From Flavivirga spongiicola (GTDB taxonomy: Bacteria; Bacteroidota; Bacteroidia; Flavobacteriales; Flavobacteriaceae), in assembly GCF_030540825.1 (NCBI RefSeq), contig NZ_JAUOEO010000001.1:159001-223000 (forward strand): 64,000 nucleotides of DNA, read 5' to 3'. Under the pieces are notes generated by a model. The model did not search any database and was not told the DNA's origin. It worked only from the letters and a program-made list of their open reading frames with translations. A program made the translations under genes and the position numbers. Every line of letters begins with the position of its first letter. Position 1 is the first letter of the stretch. This document shows positions 1 through 10,159 of this stretch, one piece after another.

Positions 1-1970
1 TTTTCTCGATGTATATATGTTACATTAGATCTTTCTGTAATATCTTCAAAATAATATTGTTTTTTAAGGTTCTTAGAAGGGTGTTTTTTTAAATTATCTA
101 CTTCAACCTTTAATGTTTGATTTGCCTTTATGTCTTTTAAAATTGAGGATTTACCATGACTCCAGTCTATCTTTAAACTATCAATATGTTTTATTTTTCC
201 AAGTCCAAAGTGTATGACCTCTTCACTGCTCGAATTAATACCTCTTGCGTTGGTTAATTGTGAGGTTTGAATACCATTTTTATGGAATATAGTCACTCTT
301 GTTCCTATAAAACTTTTCTGTTTCCCTTTACTTGTAAAAAGAATTCTTAGATAATTATTATCGTTTTTTTGATTTGTATTATTTTCATATACATCTACCA
401 CATCATCTATATTATTAATTACCAAATCCAAATCGCCATCATTATCTAAATCCGCATAAGCTGCACCTGTAGAAAACCTACTATGGCCTAAGCCCCAATC
501 GTCTGTTTTGTTTTCAAATTTTAATCCATTACTGTTTTTATACATGTAATTTTTTATCTTATTTGAAGGAAAAAAGGATAGTATGGTTTCTAAATCTAAA
601 TACTTCCATATATCAGCATCTTTTTGATTATTTAGTTGATGCTTTTGTAGAGTATTTCCAATATAAGTGTCTAATTTTTTTAGCGCATCTGTATTACCAA
701 TTTCATGACGAATTCCGTTAGTGACAAATAAATCTAGTAAACCATCATTATCAAAATCGGCCAGCAATGGGGACCAACTCCAATCGGTGCTAGCAATGCC
801 TGCTATTTGACCTATTTCGCTAAATAGCATATTTCCATTTGAGTCAGTACCATTGTTTAATTGCAAAGTGTTAAACATGTATTGATAATGTCCGCCTTTA
901 CTAACATTCGTCCAAAATTCATTTGGATTCATGGCACTCATATTACTTTTCAGCTTAAAATTATCTTCAGCCACCATATCTAGTTCTACAAAATCTAATA
1001 AACCATCATTGTTAACGTCTCCAACATCAGAGCCCATACTAAAGTAGGATGTATGTTTAATGTTTTTATAAATTTTATTACTGAAGGTTCCGTCCTTATT
1101 ATTTATATAAAAAAAGTCTGGTCCTTTATAATCGTTCGCTACATAAATATCCTGCCAACCGTCATTATTAAAATCGGCAATGGTTGAGCTTAATCCATAT
1201 CCATAATTGGATAGATTACCGTTATCTGATTTTTGAATAAACTTTCCGTTTACATTTTCAAGCAACCTATAATTTTCATAGGGTTCAATTAACTTTTCAT
1301 CTTTTCGAGGAGCTAGTATGGAAGCGTTTTTGGGTTGATTTATCATAAAAACATCCAAATCGCCATCTCTATCAAAATCAAAAAAATTAGCTTGTGTCGT
1401 TCTATGATTATCATTTAAACCAAATGCTTTAGCAGATTCGGTAAAGCTTGTATCTCCATTATTAATGTATAATTCATTTTCTCTAAGAGTTACTTTATCA
1501 TCATACAAACTTTTGCATACATATATATCTTTAAATCCATCGTTGTTTACATCTACAATAGTAACATATGTTGACCAACCTCCTTTGTTTAGTATACCTG
1601 CTTTCTCCGTAATGTCTTCAAATCCCAGATTCCCTTTATTGAGGTATAATTTATCTGAGACCTGATTTCCTGTAAAATAAATATCCTGAAGTCCATCATT
1701 ATTAATATCTCCAATAGCTACTCCGCCTCCTTTATAGAAACCTTTATAAACAAATATGTTGTTTTCAGTTGTTTGTTGTAATGTATTTTTAAAATTGATT
1801 TTTGTACTAGAAGCGTCTAGTAAAGTGAATGTAGATACGGACTCTTTAAATTCAACTGTTTCTTCTTTTAATTCCCTTAATTGTTTTGGTTTATCACAAC
1901 GACTCAACATTGTAATTAAATAAAAAAGAATTATAAACTTATATCTCGGTTTTTTTAAAATTAAATTCAT
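1..1970 (-). CDS. VCBS/FG-GAP repeat protein with ASPIC/UnbV domain, cut by window edge
   Basis: Open from an ATG at 1970 to the window edge (about 656 codons visible), so the C-terminus is missing. The N-terminus has a hydrophobic stretch ending in Cys (FYLITMLSRCD), a possible but atypical lipobox, so it is probably secreted. From about residue 80 there are at least seven calcium-binding-type repeats, such as GDINNDGLQDIYF, VDVNNDGFKDIYV, ADFNNDGWQDIYV and ADFDNDGLLDLFV. An ASPIC/UnbV-like domain follows at about 550-620 (GTRVTIFHKNG, then a conserved FGLG and IDW). Proteins of this family are common next to SusCD pairs in flavobacterial PULs and are thought to be surface proteins, but their biochemical role is unknown. 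It lies 135 bp downstream of SusD behind a terminator-like hairpin, so it may be a separate unit or a read-through partner. Confidence 0.85.
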   Translation of the reverse strand, partial: MNLILKKPRYKFIILFYLITMLSRCDKPKQLRELKEETVEFKESVSTFTLLDASSTKINFKNTLQQTTENNIFVYKGFYKGGGVAIGDINNDGLQDIYFTGNQVSDKLYLNKGNLGFEDITEKAGILNKGGWSTYVTIVDVNNDGFKDIYVCKSLYDDKVTLRENELYINNGDTSFTESAKAFGLNDNHRTTQANFFDFDRDGDLDVFMINQPKNASILAPRKDEKLIEPYENYRLLENVNGKFIQKSDNGNLSNYGYGLSSTIADFNNDGWQDIYVANDYKGPDFFYINNKDGTFSNKIYKNIKHTSYFSMGSDVGDVNNDGLLDFVELDMVAEDNFKLKSNMSAMNPNEFWTNVSKGGHYQYMFNTLQLNNGTDSNGNMLFSEIGQIAGIASTDWSWSPLLADFDNDGLLDLFVTNGIRHEIGNTDALKKLDTYIGNTLQKHQLNNQKDADIWKYLDLETILSFFPSNKIKNYMYKNSNGLKFENKTDDWGLGHSRFSTGAAYADLDNDGDLDLVINNIDDVVDVYENNTNQKNDNNYLRILFTSKGKQKSFIGTRVTIFHKNGIQTSQLTNARGINSSSEEVIHFGLGKIKHIDSLKIDWSHGKSSILKDIKANQTLKVEVDNLKKHPSKNLKKQYYFEDITERSNVTYIHRE

Positions 1971-2012
1971 TTTTATTATACTTTTCACAAATTCACTAGG
2001 GTATTATTTAAA

Positions 2013-2041
2013 AATGAGGCTGTTAAAAAAACAGCCTCATT
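2013..2041 (-). terminator. Terminator-like hairpin after susD
   Basis: A perfect 12-bp inverted repeat (AATGAGGCTGTT / AACAGCCTCATT) has a 5-nt loop. Read on the minus strand it is followed by a short T-run (ATTTTTAAAT). It lies about 65 bp after the susD stop and 43 bp before the start of the VCBS protein, as expected for a full or partial intrinsic terminator of the susCD unit. Confidence 0.65.
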
Positions 2042-2105
2042 ACAAATTACTAACTTAAAAAGTAATTAAAAAGTAAAACCACTAAAACGTTTCACTAATT
2101 CTTTT

Positions 2106-3926
2106 TTAGTCTAAAGGGTTGAAAGTACCATTTGGCCAACCCTCAGTTTGCTCTAAAGCAGGATTTCTATCCAAATCATTTTGAGGAATATCTCTAAAAT
2201 AATAATGATCCAAATAATTTACAGTATCTCCATCAGCAATTTCACTTCCTAGTCTTTCAATACTTCTAAATGTTGTTGTAAAGTAAGTATTGTAATCAAC
2301 TGGATCATTTAAATCTACTGTTCCTGAAAGTACAAGGCCTTCAAGGATTTTTCTGTCATCCAATATATTGTCATTTGCAGGTTCTAATGCATCAAATGCT
2401 GCTGTTTTTTTAATAACATACCCGCGTCTAACATTACCATTCATAACAGTTGCATACAATCTACGTCGTTTTAAATCTTGAGCTCTTTTACCTTCAAAAA
2501 CAAGTTCTATACGTCTTTCCAATAAAATAGCGTCTCTCATTTGGTCTACATCCATACCTACTTGTAAACCGTATAAACCATCTCCACCTGCCTCTACTCC
2601 AGCGCGTTCACGAATGTCTTGCAAAGCAGCATATGCTTCTGCCGTATTTCCAATTTCATTTGCTGCTTCTATAGTGTTTAATAAAACCTCTGTAAATCGA
2701 ATTTCCATCCAATCCGTTGGTGAACTGTTTGCTTCGGTATCGACTATCGAACCATCAACTGCTTTTCTAGTATCAAGTCCAGATCTTGTTATAAAACCAT
2801 TACCTTGACTTTCTATACGAGATTCCTGGAATGACCACTGTATATCACTCGTTCTAGTTGGGCTTCCAGTATTTAAAGGCCAAAGATCTCCATTCCAAGA
2901 AAATGTATCTGTAAATCTAGGGTCTCTATTTAACCAAAACGCAGTCGAATTATATGTATATGCTGAAGTAGGGTCATTAATCATCTTACCATCTTTCATT
3001 GGGTAAGCATCGAACAAACCAATAGTTCCCTTATTAAAATAATAACCTGTCCCTAATGCCACAACCCACGGTCTTTGTCCCGCATCATTTGCATGACCAG
3101 CATCAACACTATACTGTGTAACCATAATTGCCTCAGGGTTACCAGGCCCTTCATCAAACCACATACCTGAATAACTAGGGTGTAAACCTTTTCCTTGTCC
3201 TTCTAAATAGGTTAGTGCGGCTTTATTAGCATCATAAGCAGCTTGCCAACGCCCCGCACTTTGTGTAGGATCAAACAGTTCACTAGCATAATGCAACAAT
3301 ACACGCCCTTTATAAGCCATGGCTGCCCCTTTTGTTATTCTACCATAATCAGCCCCTTGATCTGCATAATTATCTGGCAGCAAAGTTATTGCTTCATCTA
3401 AATCTGTCAAAATTTGAGCGATGCATTCAGACGTTTTACTTCTTGGTATATTAAGATCATCATTATTTAAATCTAATACTTTTAATATGATAGGTACACC
3501 TCCAAACGTATTTACTAACTCAAAATATATTTTTGCTCTAAAAAATAATGCCTGCCCTCTCATTAAGTTTTGTGCTTCAACAGAAATAGACCCGGTACCA
3601 ACATTCTCTAATAAAATATGAATATTTCTTAAAGCTTCATAAGAATTACTAATAAAATTTCCACCAACCGAACCCGGCGATAACTCTCCATACAATAAAG
3701 AGCCTCCGCCCTCATCATTATCTGTAATACCAGCAGCCCCAGTAGGCCACCCATCTATATTATCACTGTAAATATCACTTAAAAAACCATTTGCCAGAAC
3801 TTCATCATTCCAAACAAGATCAGGTCCTGCATCGGATAAGTTTTCTTTGTCTAAAACATCATCACAACTTGCATATATAAATATGCATATCATTAAAAGT
3901 ATACTTTTATATTTTGTATTCATCAT
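2106..3926 (-). CDS. susD: SusD/RagB-family outer-membrane glycan-binding lipoprotein
   Basis: 606 residues, normal for the family. The N-terminus is a lipoprotein signal (FIYASC, Cys about residue 21) followed by acidic residues, so it should be a surface lipoprotein. The SusD TPR scaffold is recognisable (RGQALFFRAKIYFELVNTFGGVP, about 124-147, and the C-terminal LLERRIELVFEGKRAQDLKR). It ends with the typical LEQTEGWPNGTFNPLD tail. SusD proteins cap the SusC transporter and capture oligosaccharides. It starts 17 bp after the susC stop, so the two are co-transcribed. The sequence alone does not define the ligand; the downstream enzymes suggest a furanose/fucose-containing glycan. Confidence 0.95.
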   Translation of the reverse strand: MMNTKYKSILLMICIFIYASCDDVLDKENLSDAGPDLVWNDEVLANGFLSDIYSDNIDGWPTGAAGITDNDEGGGSLLYGELSPGSVGGNFISNSYEALRNIHILLENVGTGSISVEAQNLMRGQALFFRAKIYFELVNTFGGVPIILKVLDLNNDDLNIPRSKTSECIAQILTDLDEAITLLPDNYADQGADYGRITKGAAMAYKGRVLLHYASELFDPTQSAGRWQAAYDANKAALTYLEGQGKGLHPSYSGMWFDEGPGNPEAIMVTQYSVDAGHANDAGQRPWVVALGTGYYFNKGTIGLFDAYPMKDGKMINDPTSAYTYNSTAFWLNRDPRFTDTFSWNGDLWPLNTGSPTRTSDIQWSFQESRIESQGNGFITRSGLDTRKAVDGSIVDTEANSSPTDWMEIRFTEVLLNTIEAANEIGNTAEAYAALQDIRERAGVEAGGDGLYGLQVGMDVDQMRDAILLERRIELVFEGKRAQDLKRRRLYATVMNGNVRRGYVIKKTAAFDALEPANDNILDDRKILEGLVLSGTVDLNDPVDYNTYFTTTFRSIERLGSEIADGDTVNYLDHYYFRDIPQNDLDRNPALEQTEGWPNGTFNPLD

Positions 3927-3942
3927 AATTGTTTAAATTTTG

Positions 3943-6900
3943 TTAAAATGTTATATTAACTCCAAAAGTATATGACTTATTTAATGGAATTACTCTCCCT
4001 GTAGTTTCAGGATCGTAATCCTTAACCGCGCTATAGACCATAAACAGATTTGTACCATTTGCAAAAAGTGTAATATCTTCAACTCCAATTTTATTAACCA
4101 CATTATCTGGTAATGTATATCCGATATTCAGATTTTTTAATCTTATGAAATCTGCTTTTTCAAGCCAAAATGAAGAATTGGTTAGATTATTTCTAGAATT
4201 ATATCTTGGATACGATGCGTTAGGGTTATCTGGAGTCCAGGAATCATTCCAAGCTGTCCACGATGATTCTCCAGCACCAGCAAATGTAAATCTTGAATTC
4301 TGCGGTCTGTATTGATGAGCTCCTGCCGTACCTTGTAAAAATGCTTGAAGCTTAAATCCTTTATAATTTAAACCTAATGTCATCCCATAATTATAAGGAG
4401 CACTTGAATGGTTTGCAAGAACCTCCCTATCATTATCATCTATTATACCATCAGGTGTATTAGCTTGTGGGTCTGTTGCAGCCGGCCCTCTAAGGTCTGC
4501 ATAATACAATTCCCCAAGTACAGGTGTTTGTCCATTAAAAGAATACCCATCAGCAATTAAGCCATCTAATTGTTCTTGTGTTCTAATAATACCTAATGCC
4601 CTGTATCCTAACAAGTCATTTCTCCCTGTAAATTGCCCAGTACGAACTAAGTGAGGTCTCGTATCGTCTGCTTCATCAAAAATATCAAACTTCGTGGTGG
4701 CTTTACTAAAATTCAATCCAACCTCATACGAGAGATTGTTACTAATATTATCGTTATAGTTCAATAATATTTCAAATCCTTTAGTTGTATTTGCTCCATA
4801 ATTAACCCTTGGTGGACTATCTCCAAAGGTTGTTGGTGTGGTTTGTATTCTATTACCAAATAAATCTGTTCTTTTATTTGTAAATATGTCTAAGGTTGTT
4901 GATAATTTATTAGACAACATTTTAAAATCTATACCAAAATTATAGGACTCTTGAGTTGACCAAGTTAAAAACCTATTAGGTAACCCTTGAATACTTAATC
5001 TATTTGATTGTGAAGTTCCAGTTCCAAAAATTGGGCCTGAAGCACCTAAAAGGTTATAGTTTTGAATAAACTCAAAATTAAAGCCATCTCCTATATCATC
5101 ATTACCCGTTTTACCCCAAGAATATCTAACTTTGAAGAAGTCGAAAAAACCAAGTTTTTCCTTAAAGAACCCCTCTTCACTAGCAATCCATCCTGCAGAT
5201 ATAGATGGAAAAAAACCAAATTGTTGTTCTGGTAAAAACTGCACAGAACCGTCATACCTAAAAGAGGCATTTAACAAATACTTATCTTTAAAGTTATAAC
5301 CAACTGCTCCAATATAAGATTGTCTTCCATCTTCACTTTTACTTCCACCAACAAACTGTTCATCATCTGCTCCACTAATAGCGTTTAATACCAATATATC
5401 TTCAGATAATAAATTTCTTACAAATGCATTGATACCAGCACTCTCTATCTCAGTCTGTTCGTAATTAAAAAAGGCATTTACTTTATGGTTTCCAAAGGTA
5501 TTATCATATTTTAATCTGGCATTTATTTGAACCGTTTCCGTTGTACCATTAATCTGGTTTAGCCTTGGTGTATTACCACCATCTGTACGTACACGTGTTC
5601 CAACAATCTCGTCAGTCAATTCAAACCTGTTCCCTGGCACAGTACCAAAGACAACTGCAGTCATTGGTCTTCTAAATAATTCTCTTTCTGTGCTCTCGTT
5701 TATTTGACTGTAAGTAAATCCAGCCACTAAACCTTTAACTTTAGGGATTTTATAATTTGCATCAATAATATAATTTGTATTTGAAGCTTTTCTATCGTTA
5801 TGCCCTCCTCCTTCATTTACTAAATTCGCAGCATTCCAACCATTATTATTTGCTACAAATTCGCCATTTCTTGTAGCATTGCCCCATGCTCCATTACGTC
5901 CAAATGTTCTATAAAAATCTCCAAAATCTTCATCACCTTGATTCCATCTCCAATAGAATTCCTCTCTTAAATCGTTACTGGTACTTATATTTAATGATAC
6001 ATCTAAATTATCGGAAAGTGCTACATTTACTTTTGCCCTAAACGTCGTTTTTTTATAATCTAAATTAGGTACTGTTCCCGATTCTTTAACATGTGATCCG
6101 GAAATAAAATAATTCACATTTTCTGTTGCACCAGATGCCGTTAATGCATACCTATTAAGCACAGGTGTTTCTTGTACTTCTTCAGAAAAGTTTTTAAAAC
6201 CTGCTGTTCTTAAAAACTCTAATTCTTCAGGATTAATACGACCTCCATCATCTGGAGCTGCATTATTAAAATCTTTATCTTGATTAATTAATAATGCTGT
6301 TTCATAAGCCGACGTAAATTTAGGTTGCCTCACTGGGGATGTGGTACCAATATTCGAAGTGAAATTTAAAACAGGGGCTCCTCTTTTACCTTTCTTAGTT
6401 GTTACCAAAACCACACCATTGGCCGCTCTTGCCCCATAAACAGCTGCGGATGCTGCATCTTTTAATACCGTTACTGTTTCTACTTCACTAACGTCTAAAC
6501 GATCAAAATTTGCCTTATCTAAAGCAATACCGTCTATAACATATAAAGGCTCTGTACTTCCACCAAAACCAGTTTGGTCTGCACCCCTAACATTAATATT
6601 AGATGACCTACCTGGTTTACCACTTGTTCTATCTACGCGAACACCGGCTATTCTACCAGCAATAGCACCACCTAATGAGGTGTTTGGAATTTCATTAAGT
6701 TTTTCCGCTTTAATAGATGCAACAGAACTCGTAATTGTTTTTTTAATCGCGGTACTATATCCTACAACCACTACTTCTTCTAAATCGCTAACATTTTCTT
6801 TCATGGAAAGATCATAAACAGCTTGCGGTCCCACAACAACATCTACACTTGAATAACCTAAAAATGAGAATCTTAAAGTGTCTCCATCATTAGCACTAAT

Positions 6901-7425
6901 GCTATAATTACCATCAAAATCGGTTTGAGTACCTTTGTTTGTGCCAATAACTAAAATGTTTACTCCAGGAATAGGCACGCCATTGGGGTCTGTAATTGTT
7001 CCTTTTATCTCCGTTTGTTGAAGTATGGAGGTTTCTATTTTTAAAACAGGTTTTTTATTTTTTCCTGTTTTTAAAATAATCTGTTTCTTCTTAACCTTAA
7101 AGTAGATATCGGTATCTAAAAATAAGGATTCTAAAATATCAGAAATACGTTCTTTATTAAAATTTATAGATACTTTTCTGCCTGCGTCTATTCTCTTATG
7201 ATTGTATAAAAACTTAAACTCAGATAGAGTTTCAATGTTTTTAAAAACATCTTCTATTGATACATTATCAAGTTTTAAAGTAATTTTTGTATTCTGTGAA
7301 TATGTATTATTCGCTTGAATTTGAAATAGTGCAACAATAAAGAGAAGTGTTGTAAGTTTCATTTTTAAATCGAATTTAAATAATTTTCCACATGGTGAAA
7401 GCTTACTAAAGTTGAATTTTTTCAT
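3943..7425 (-). CDS. susC: SusC/RagA TonB-dependent transporter with N-terminal STN signalling domain
   Basis: 1160 residues. After an extended N-terminus and signal peptide (KLTTLLFIVALFQIQANNTYS) comes an STN domain (about 44-125), a carboxypeptidase-D-like regulatory domain (about 137-222, GTITDPNGVPIPGVNILV), a plug (about 228-345, with YVIDGIALD and ATVLKD-type SusC motifs) and a large beta barrel ending in an aromatic TFGVNITF strand. It imports oligosaccharides across the outer membrane using TonB energy. The STN domain is the part that touches FecR-type anti-sigma factors, and such a protein is encoded immediately upstream, so this transporter probably also acts as a substrate sensor. 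It is paired with SusD. Confidence 0.95.
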   Translation of the reverse strand: MKKFNFSKLSPCGKLFKFDLKMKLTTLLFIVALFQIQANNTYSQNTKITLKLDNVSIEDVFKNIETLSEFKFLYNHKRIDAGRKVSINFNKERISDILESLFLDTDIYFKVKKKQIILKTGKNKKPVLKIETSILQQTEIKGTITDPNGVPIPGVNILVIGTNKGTQTDFDGNYSISANDGDTLRFSFLGYSSVDVVVGPQAVYDLSMKENVSDLEEVVVVGYSTAIKKTITSSVASIKAEKLNEIPNTSLGGAIAGRIAGVRVDRTSGKPGRSSNINVRGADQTGFGGSTEPLYVIDGIALDKANFDRLDVSEVETVTVLKDAASAAVYGARAANGVVLVTTKKGKRGAPVLNFTSNIGTTSPVRQPKFTSAYETALLINQDKDFNNAAPDDGGRINPEELEFLRTAGFKNFSEEVQETPVLNRYALTASGATENVNYFISGSHVKESGTVPNLDYKKTTFRAKVNVALSDNLDVSLNISTSNDLREEFYWRWNQGDEDFGDFYRTFGRNGAWGNATRNGEFVANNNGWNAANLVNEGGGHNDRKASNTNYIIDANYKIPKVKGLVAGFTYSQINESTERELFRRPMTAVVFGTVPGNRFELTDEIVGTRVRTDGGNTPRLNQINGTTETVQINARLKYDNTFGNHKVNAFFNYEQTEIESAGINAFVRNLLSEDILVLNAISGADDEQFVGGSKSEDGRQSYIGAVGYNFKDKYLLNASFRYDGSVQFLPEQQFGFFPSISAGWIASEEGFFKEKLGFFDFFKVRYSWGKTGNDDIGDGFNFEFIQNYNLLGASGPIFGTGTSQSNRLSIQGLPNRFLTWSTQESYNFGIDFKMLSNKLSTTLDIFTNKRTDLFGNRIQTTPTTFGDSPPRVNYGANTTKGFEILLNYNDNISNNLSYEVGLNFSKATTKFDIFDEADDTRPHLVRTGQFTGRNDLLGYRALGIIRTQEQLDGLIADGYSFNGQTPVLGELYYADLRGPAATDPQANTPDGIIDDNDREVLANHSSAPYNYGMTLGLNYKGFKLQAFLQGTAGAHQYRPQNSRFTFAGAGESSWTAWNDSWTPDNPNASYPRYNSRNNLTNSSFWLEKADFIRLKNLNIGYTLPDNVVNKIGVEDITLFANGTNLFMVYSAVKDYDPETTGRVIPLNKSYTFGVNITF

Positions 7426-7475
7426 ACTTTTGTTTTGGTTTTGTGATTTAACTTAGTTTAGATCACTTTATTAAT

Positions 7476-7500
7476 CGGGAAATGTTCGCGCATTTTCCGG
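7476..7500 (-). promoter_or_regulatory. Imperfect hairpin in the fecR-susC gap
   Basis: The 154-bp gap between the anti-sigma gene and susC holds a hairpin (CGGGAAATG / CATTTTCCG, nine pairs with one mismatch, 7-nt loop). It could be an attenuator or the terminator of the upstream gene. No T-run follows on the minus strand, so the role is uncertain. Confidence 0.3.
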
Positions 7501-7579
7501 TTTTTTATATAAAGTAATTTTTGGTCTTAATAAATAGTAGTTAGTTTTTACATACGCATATGGTTTTTAAGGTTTATAT

Positions 7580-8797
7580 TTAAAGGGGTTCAGTAATTAT
7601 AATTTTGTTGCCGTTTAGTCTGGTATACCTAAATGGTGTATCCTCTTTAAACGCATCTAAAACATCTTCAATAGTTTCTTCACTACTACTAAACGTTGCT
7701 GTATATACTTGGCTATCTAAAAATTGATAGTGATTTTCAATAATCACGTCATAATGCCGTTCTAACTTTTTTACAATGTTTTCGTAAGCAGATTTCCTAA
7801 ACAGTAAAATACCATCTTTCCAAGCTGTATACAATTGGGTATCAACTTTATTAACAGCCATTTCTTTATTGTTTTTATTCCACGCAGCTTTGTGTCCCGG
7901 AGTAAGCAATGTTTCTATTTTTGGTGAATTCAATCCAGTTTCTCCATAGAGTCTTACAGAACCTTCTACCAAAACGGTATTTATATTTGTATCTTCCGGG
8001 TAATAGGACATATTAAATTCGGTACCTAATACCTCAACATTAATATCATTAGCATTGACTATAAAAGGATGTGTTTTGTCTTTAGCTACTTCAAAATAGG
8101 CTTCTCCTTTTAAAAATACTTTTCTTTGTAATCCCTTTATGAACTTTACGGGGTATCTTATTGATGTTCCTGCATTTAATTTTATTTTGGTCCCATCAGA
8201 TAATTCCAAATCAAAGAGCTTTCCATAAGGAATTGTTAATTCATTATAAACAAGTGCTTCTGTACTATTTTTGTTTGCATTAGAATAACTTATTTGGTTT
8301 CCTTCTTGGGTTCCAATGACATTTCCTTTTTGATCTATAATTTTTTCTTCTCCAGTTTCAGAAATAACTTTTATATTCCCATCGCTTAAAGTAAGCGTTA
8401 TGGCATTAGTATCAATAACGGCAGGTGATGAAACCACTTTGTTTTTAGAAAAAAAGTTGTTTTGATAAAAATAAAAAGTCCCAACTAAAAATAATGCAAA
8501 GGTAGCCGCTACCTTAAATATAAGCCCTATTCTTTTTTTAGAGTCCTTTTTTTTATCATCGTTCTCTATTTCGTTCATAATTTGGTAAAAAAGAAGCTCA
8601 GATTCATAATCAAGATCTTCTTTAATATTTTCTTTAGAAACATCTAAGTTTTTCCGGTACATGTCAAATAGTTCCTTAACGTTGTCTTTAGACTCTGAAT
8701 TTCTAACAAACTCTAAAAGGGTATTAAACTCATTCTTAGTTAAAGTGTTATTAACATACTTTTTAAAAATATCCTCTATGTATTTTGGTGTTTTCAT
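7580..8797 (-). CDS. FecR-type transmembrane anti-sigma factor
   Basis: 405 residues. There is an N-terminal cytoplasmic sigma-binding part (about 1-85), a single membrane span (about 90-112, VAATFALFLVGTFYFY), a periplasmic FecR domain (about 190-300, with LSDGTKIKLNAGTSIRYP and VFLKGEAYFEVAKD) and a C-terminal DUF4974/STN-like segment (about 325-405, YENIVKKLERHYDV, then VLDAFKEDTPFRY). Proteins of this type hold an ECF sigma factor until the STN domain of the cognate SusC reports ligand. It lies between the ECF sigma gene and susC, which fits that cascade. The start is the ATG giving MKTPKYIEDIFKKYV, a common family N-terminus. Confidence 0.93.
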   Translation of the reverse strand: MKTPKYIEDIFKKYVNNTLTKNEFNTLLEFVRNSESKDNVKELFDMYRKNLDVSKENIKEDLDYESELLFYQIMNEIENDDKKKDSKKRIGLIFKVAATFALFLVGTFYFYQNNFFSKNKVVSSPAVIDTNAITLTLSDGNIKVISETGEEKIIDQKGNVIGTQEGNQISYSNANKNSTEALVYNELTIPYGKLFDLELSDGTKIKLNAGTSIRYPVKFIKGLQRKVFLKGEAYFEVAKDKTHPFIVNANDINVEVLGTEFNMSYYPEDTNINTVLVEGSVRLYGETGLNSPKIETLLTPGHKAAWNKNNKEMAVNKVDTQLYTAWKDGILLFRKSAYENIVKKLERHYDVIIENHYQFLDSQVYTATFSSSEETIEDVLDAFKEDTPFRYTRLNGNKIIITEPL

Positions 8798-9129
8798 TAT
8801 AGCCTTTATGGGTAGGTATATAAGTAATACACTTTAAAACTAGAAAAGTCCCAAATGGATGTTTTTTAATCAAGTAAGAAGGTATTAAAAGCTAACACCC
8901 CAGTTAAAACATTAAGGGAATTCTTTAGGTTAAAAAAACAGGTAATAGGGTAACTCTATGACAATAAGTAAAATGATTTAGTTGTCATTCCGACGAAGGA
9001 GGAATCTCATAATATGATTCGCTTAATGGGATTTCTCCTAAAGTTTACCTTGAGTGAAGCTGAAAGGTCAGAATAACAAAATTGACACATTCAGTCCTTA
9101 ACTTATAGACATGGTAGGGGTGTCGGGTA
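8798..9129. repeat. 332-bp gap with a degenerate inverted-repeat element
   Basis: No gene is seen. At 8983-8993 (TGTCATTCCGA) and 9068-9078 (TCAGAATAACA) there are terminal inverted repeats with two mismatches. They enclose a segment of about 96 bp with internal GAGGAATCTC-type sequence. It resembles the short non-coding palindromic repeats scattered in flavobacterial intergenic regions, and its ends match those of the element at 10181-10314. Confidence 0.5.
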
Positions 9130-9723
9130 TTAAAAAAAGAAAGAAGTCGTAAAGTAAGCAAACAGGTAAGTACTTATATGCGGGTGAAGCTGTTCTTTAA
9201 TAATCTGTAATGTTTTCCACAAATGATTTTTTACAGTCTTTTGGGAAATGCCTAGCAAATCGGCAATCTCTTGATTGCTTTTACCTTCTTCTCTCGACAG
9301 AATATAGATAGAACGCTTTTGTTTTGGAATTCCTAATAATATATCATTTACTATATCTGTATATTCAGAAAAAACCAATTCATCTTCAGTTTGTTTTGAA
9401 ATATGAGTTATATTTTGCCATACTTCTTGTCTTAAAGATTCTCTGTTAGAAATGGCTCTAAGGTGATTATAAGTTAAATTTTTTGCAATAGTAAAAATAA
9501 ATGACTCAAATGATTTTGAACAGTCTATAGTAGCTCTTTTGGTCCAAACTTTAATAAAAACAGCTTGAAGAATTTCCTCTGTATTATATTTTGATTTTGT
9601 AATAGCATATATAAAATAATATAATCCTTTTTGATAGGTATTAAAAATAACATTAAAAGACTCTTTATTTCCTTTTTTTAAAGAAATGAGTGTCTCTTCC
9701 ATACTTGTTTCTGAATTTTTCAA
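9130..9723 (-). CDS. ECF RNA polymerase sigma factor (Bacteroidota PUL type)
   Basis: 197 residues. Sigma-70 region 2 covers about 25-95 (YKGLYYFIYAITKSKYNTEE-like core, then FESFIFTIAKNLTYNHLR). Region 4 covers about 128-180 with a clear helix-turn-helix (SNQEIADLLGISQKTVKNHL). The tail is hydrophobic and aromatic (ISTYLFAYFTTSFFF), which is common in this subgroup. It should direct transcription of the adjacent fecR-susCD genes when the anti-sigma factor releases it. It is separated from fecR by 332 bp of repeat-containing DNA, so the pair may have separate promoters. I found no convincing Bacteroidota promoter (TTG/TAnnTTTG) upstream by eye. Confidence 0.93.
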   Translation of the reverse strand: MKNSETSMEETLISLKKGNKESFNVIFNTYQKGLYYFIYAITKSKYNTEEILQAVFIKVWTKRATIDCSKSFESFIFTIAKNLTYNHLRAISNRESLRQEVWQNITHISKQTEDELVFSEYTDIVNDILLGIPKQKRSIYILSREEGKSNQEIADLLGISQKTVKNHLWKTLQIIKEQLHPHISTYLFAYFTTSFFF

Positions 9724-10159
9724 AAAAGGCTAAATTTAATTATTAAAAAGTTTAGAAATTTAGAAGCTGTATACTAAGCTTCAAAAGCCATTAAAAGTAT
9801 CCTAGATAATTGAATTTGTGATTAATTATTATTTTTATCACACTTTTGCTAAACTTTTATTCTATTTCTACAAAGGTTTATTTTAGATATTTATAATATG
9901 TTTTATATCAAAACACACTTCAGACAAAATATTATCAATTCAAATATAATATAACTAAAAACTTACTACTACTAATAAATTGACTTAATGTGATACTATT
10001 TTTGCATATTCTAAAATTGAAATACTATAAAGTTGACATTAAATACAATATTGAAAGTTTATCCTCTCATTATACAAATTTTCAGCTATATAAAGTATTA
10101 AGCTTTAGGGTGAGCCTCAGCTCCTAAATAGTGATCGATTCATAAGGTTGAGGTGTTAA

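Noticed and set aside
1465..1665. 66-codon plus-strand ORF
   Set aside because: It is antisense to the VCBS repeat frame, which is fully open and shows seven calcium-binding-type repeats.
8983..9078. Repeated segments considered as a CRISPR array
   Set aside because: There is only one pair of inverted arms, no regularly spaced direct repeats and no cas genes.
9941..9948. Possible Bacteroidota -7 promoter box (TATATTTG on the minus strand) about 220 bp upstream of the ECF sigma gene
   Set aside because: No TTG-type -33 box is found at the expected distance and the region is AT-rich, so a chance match is likely.
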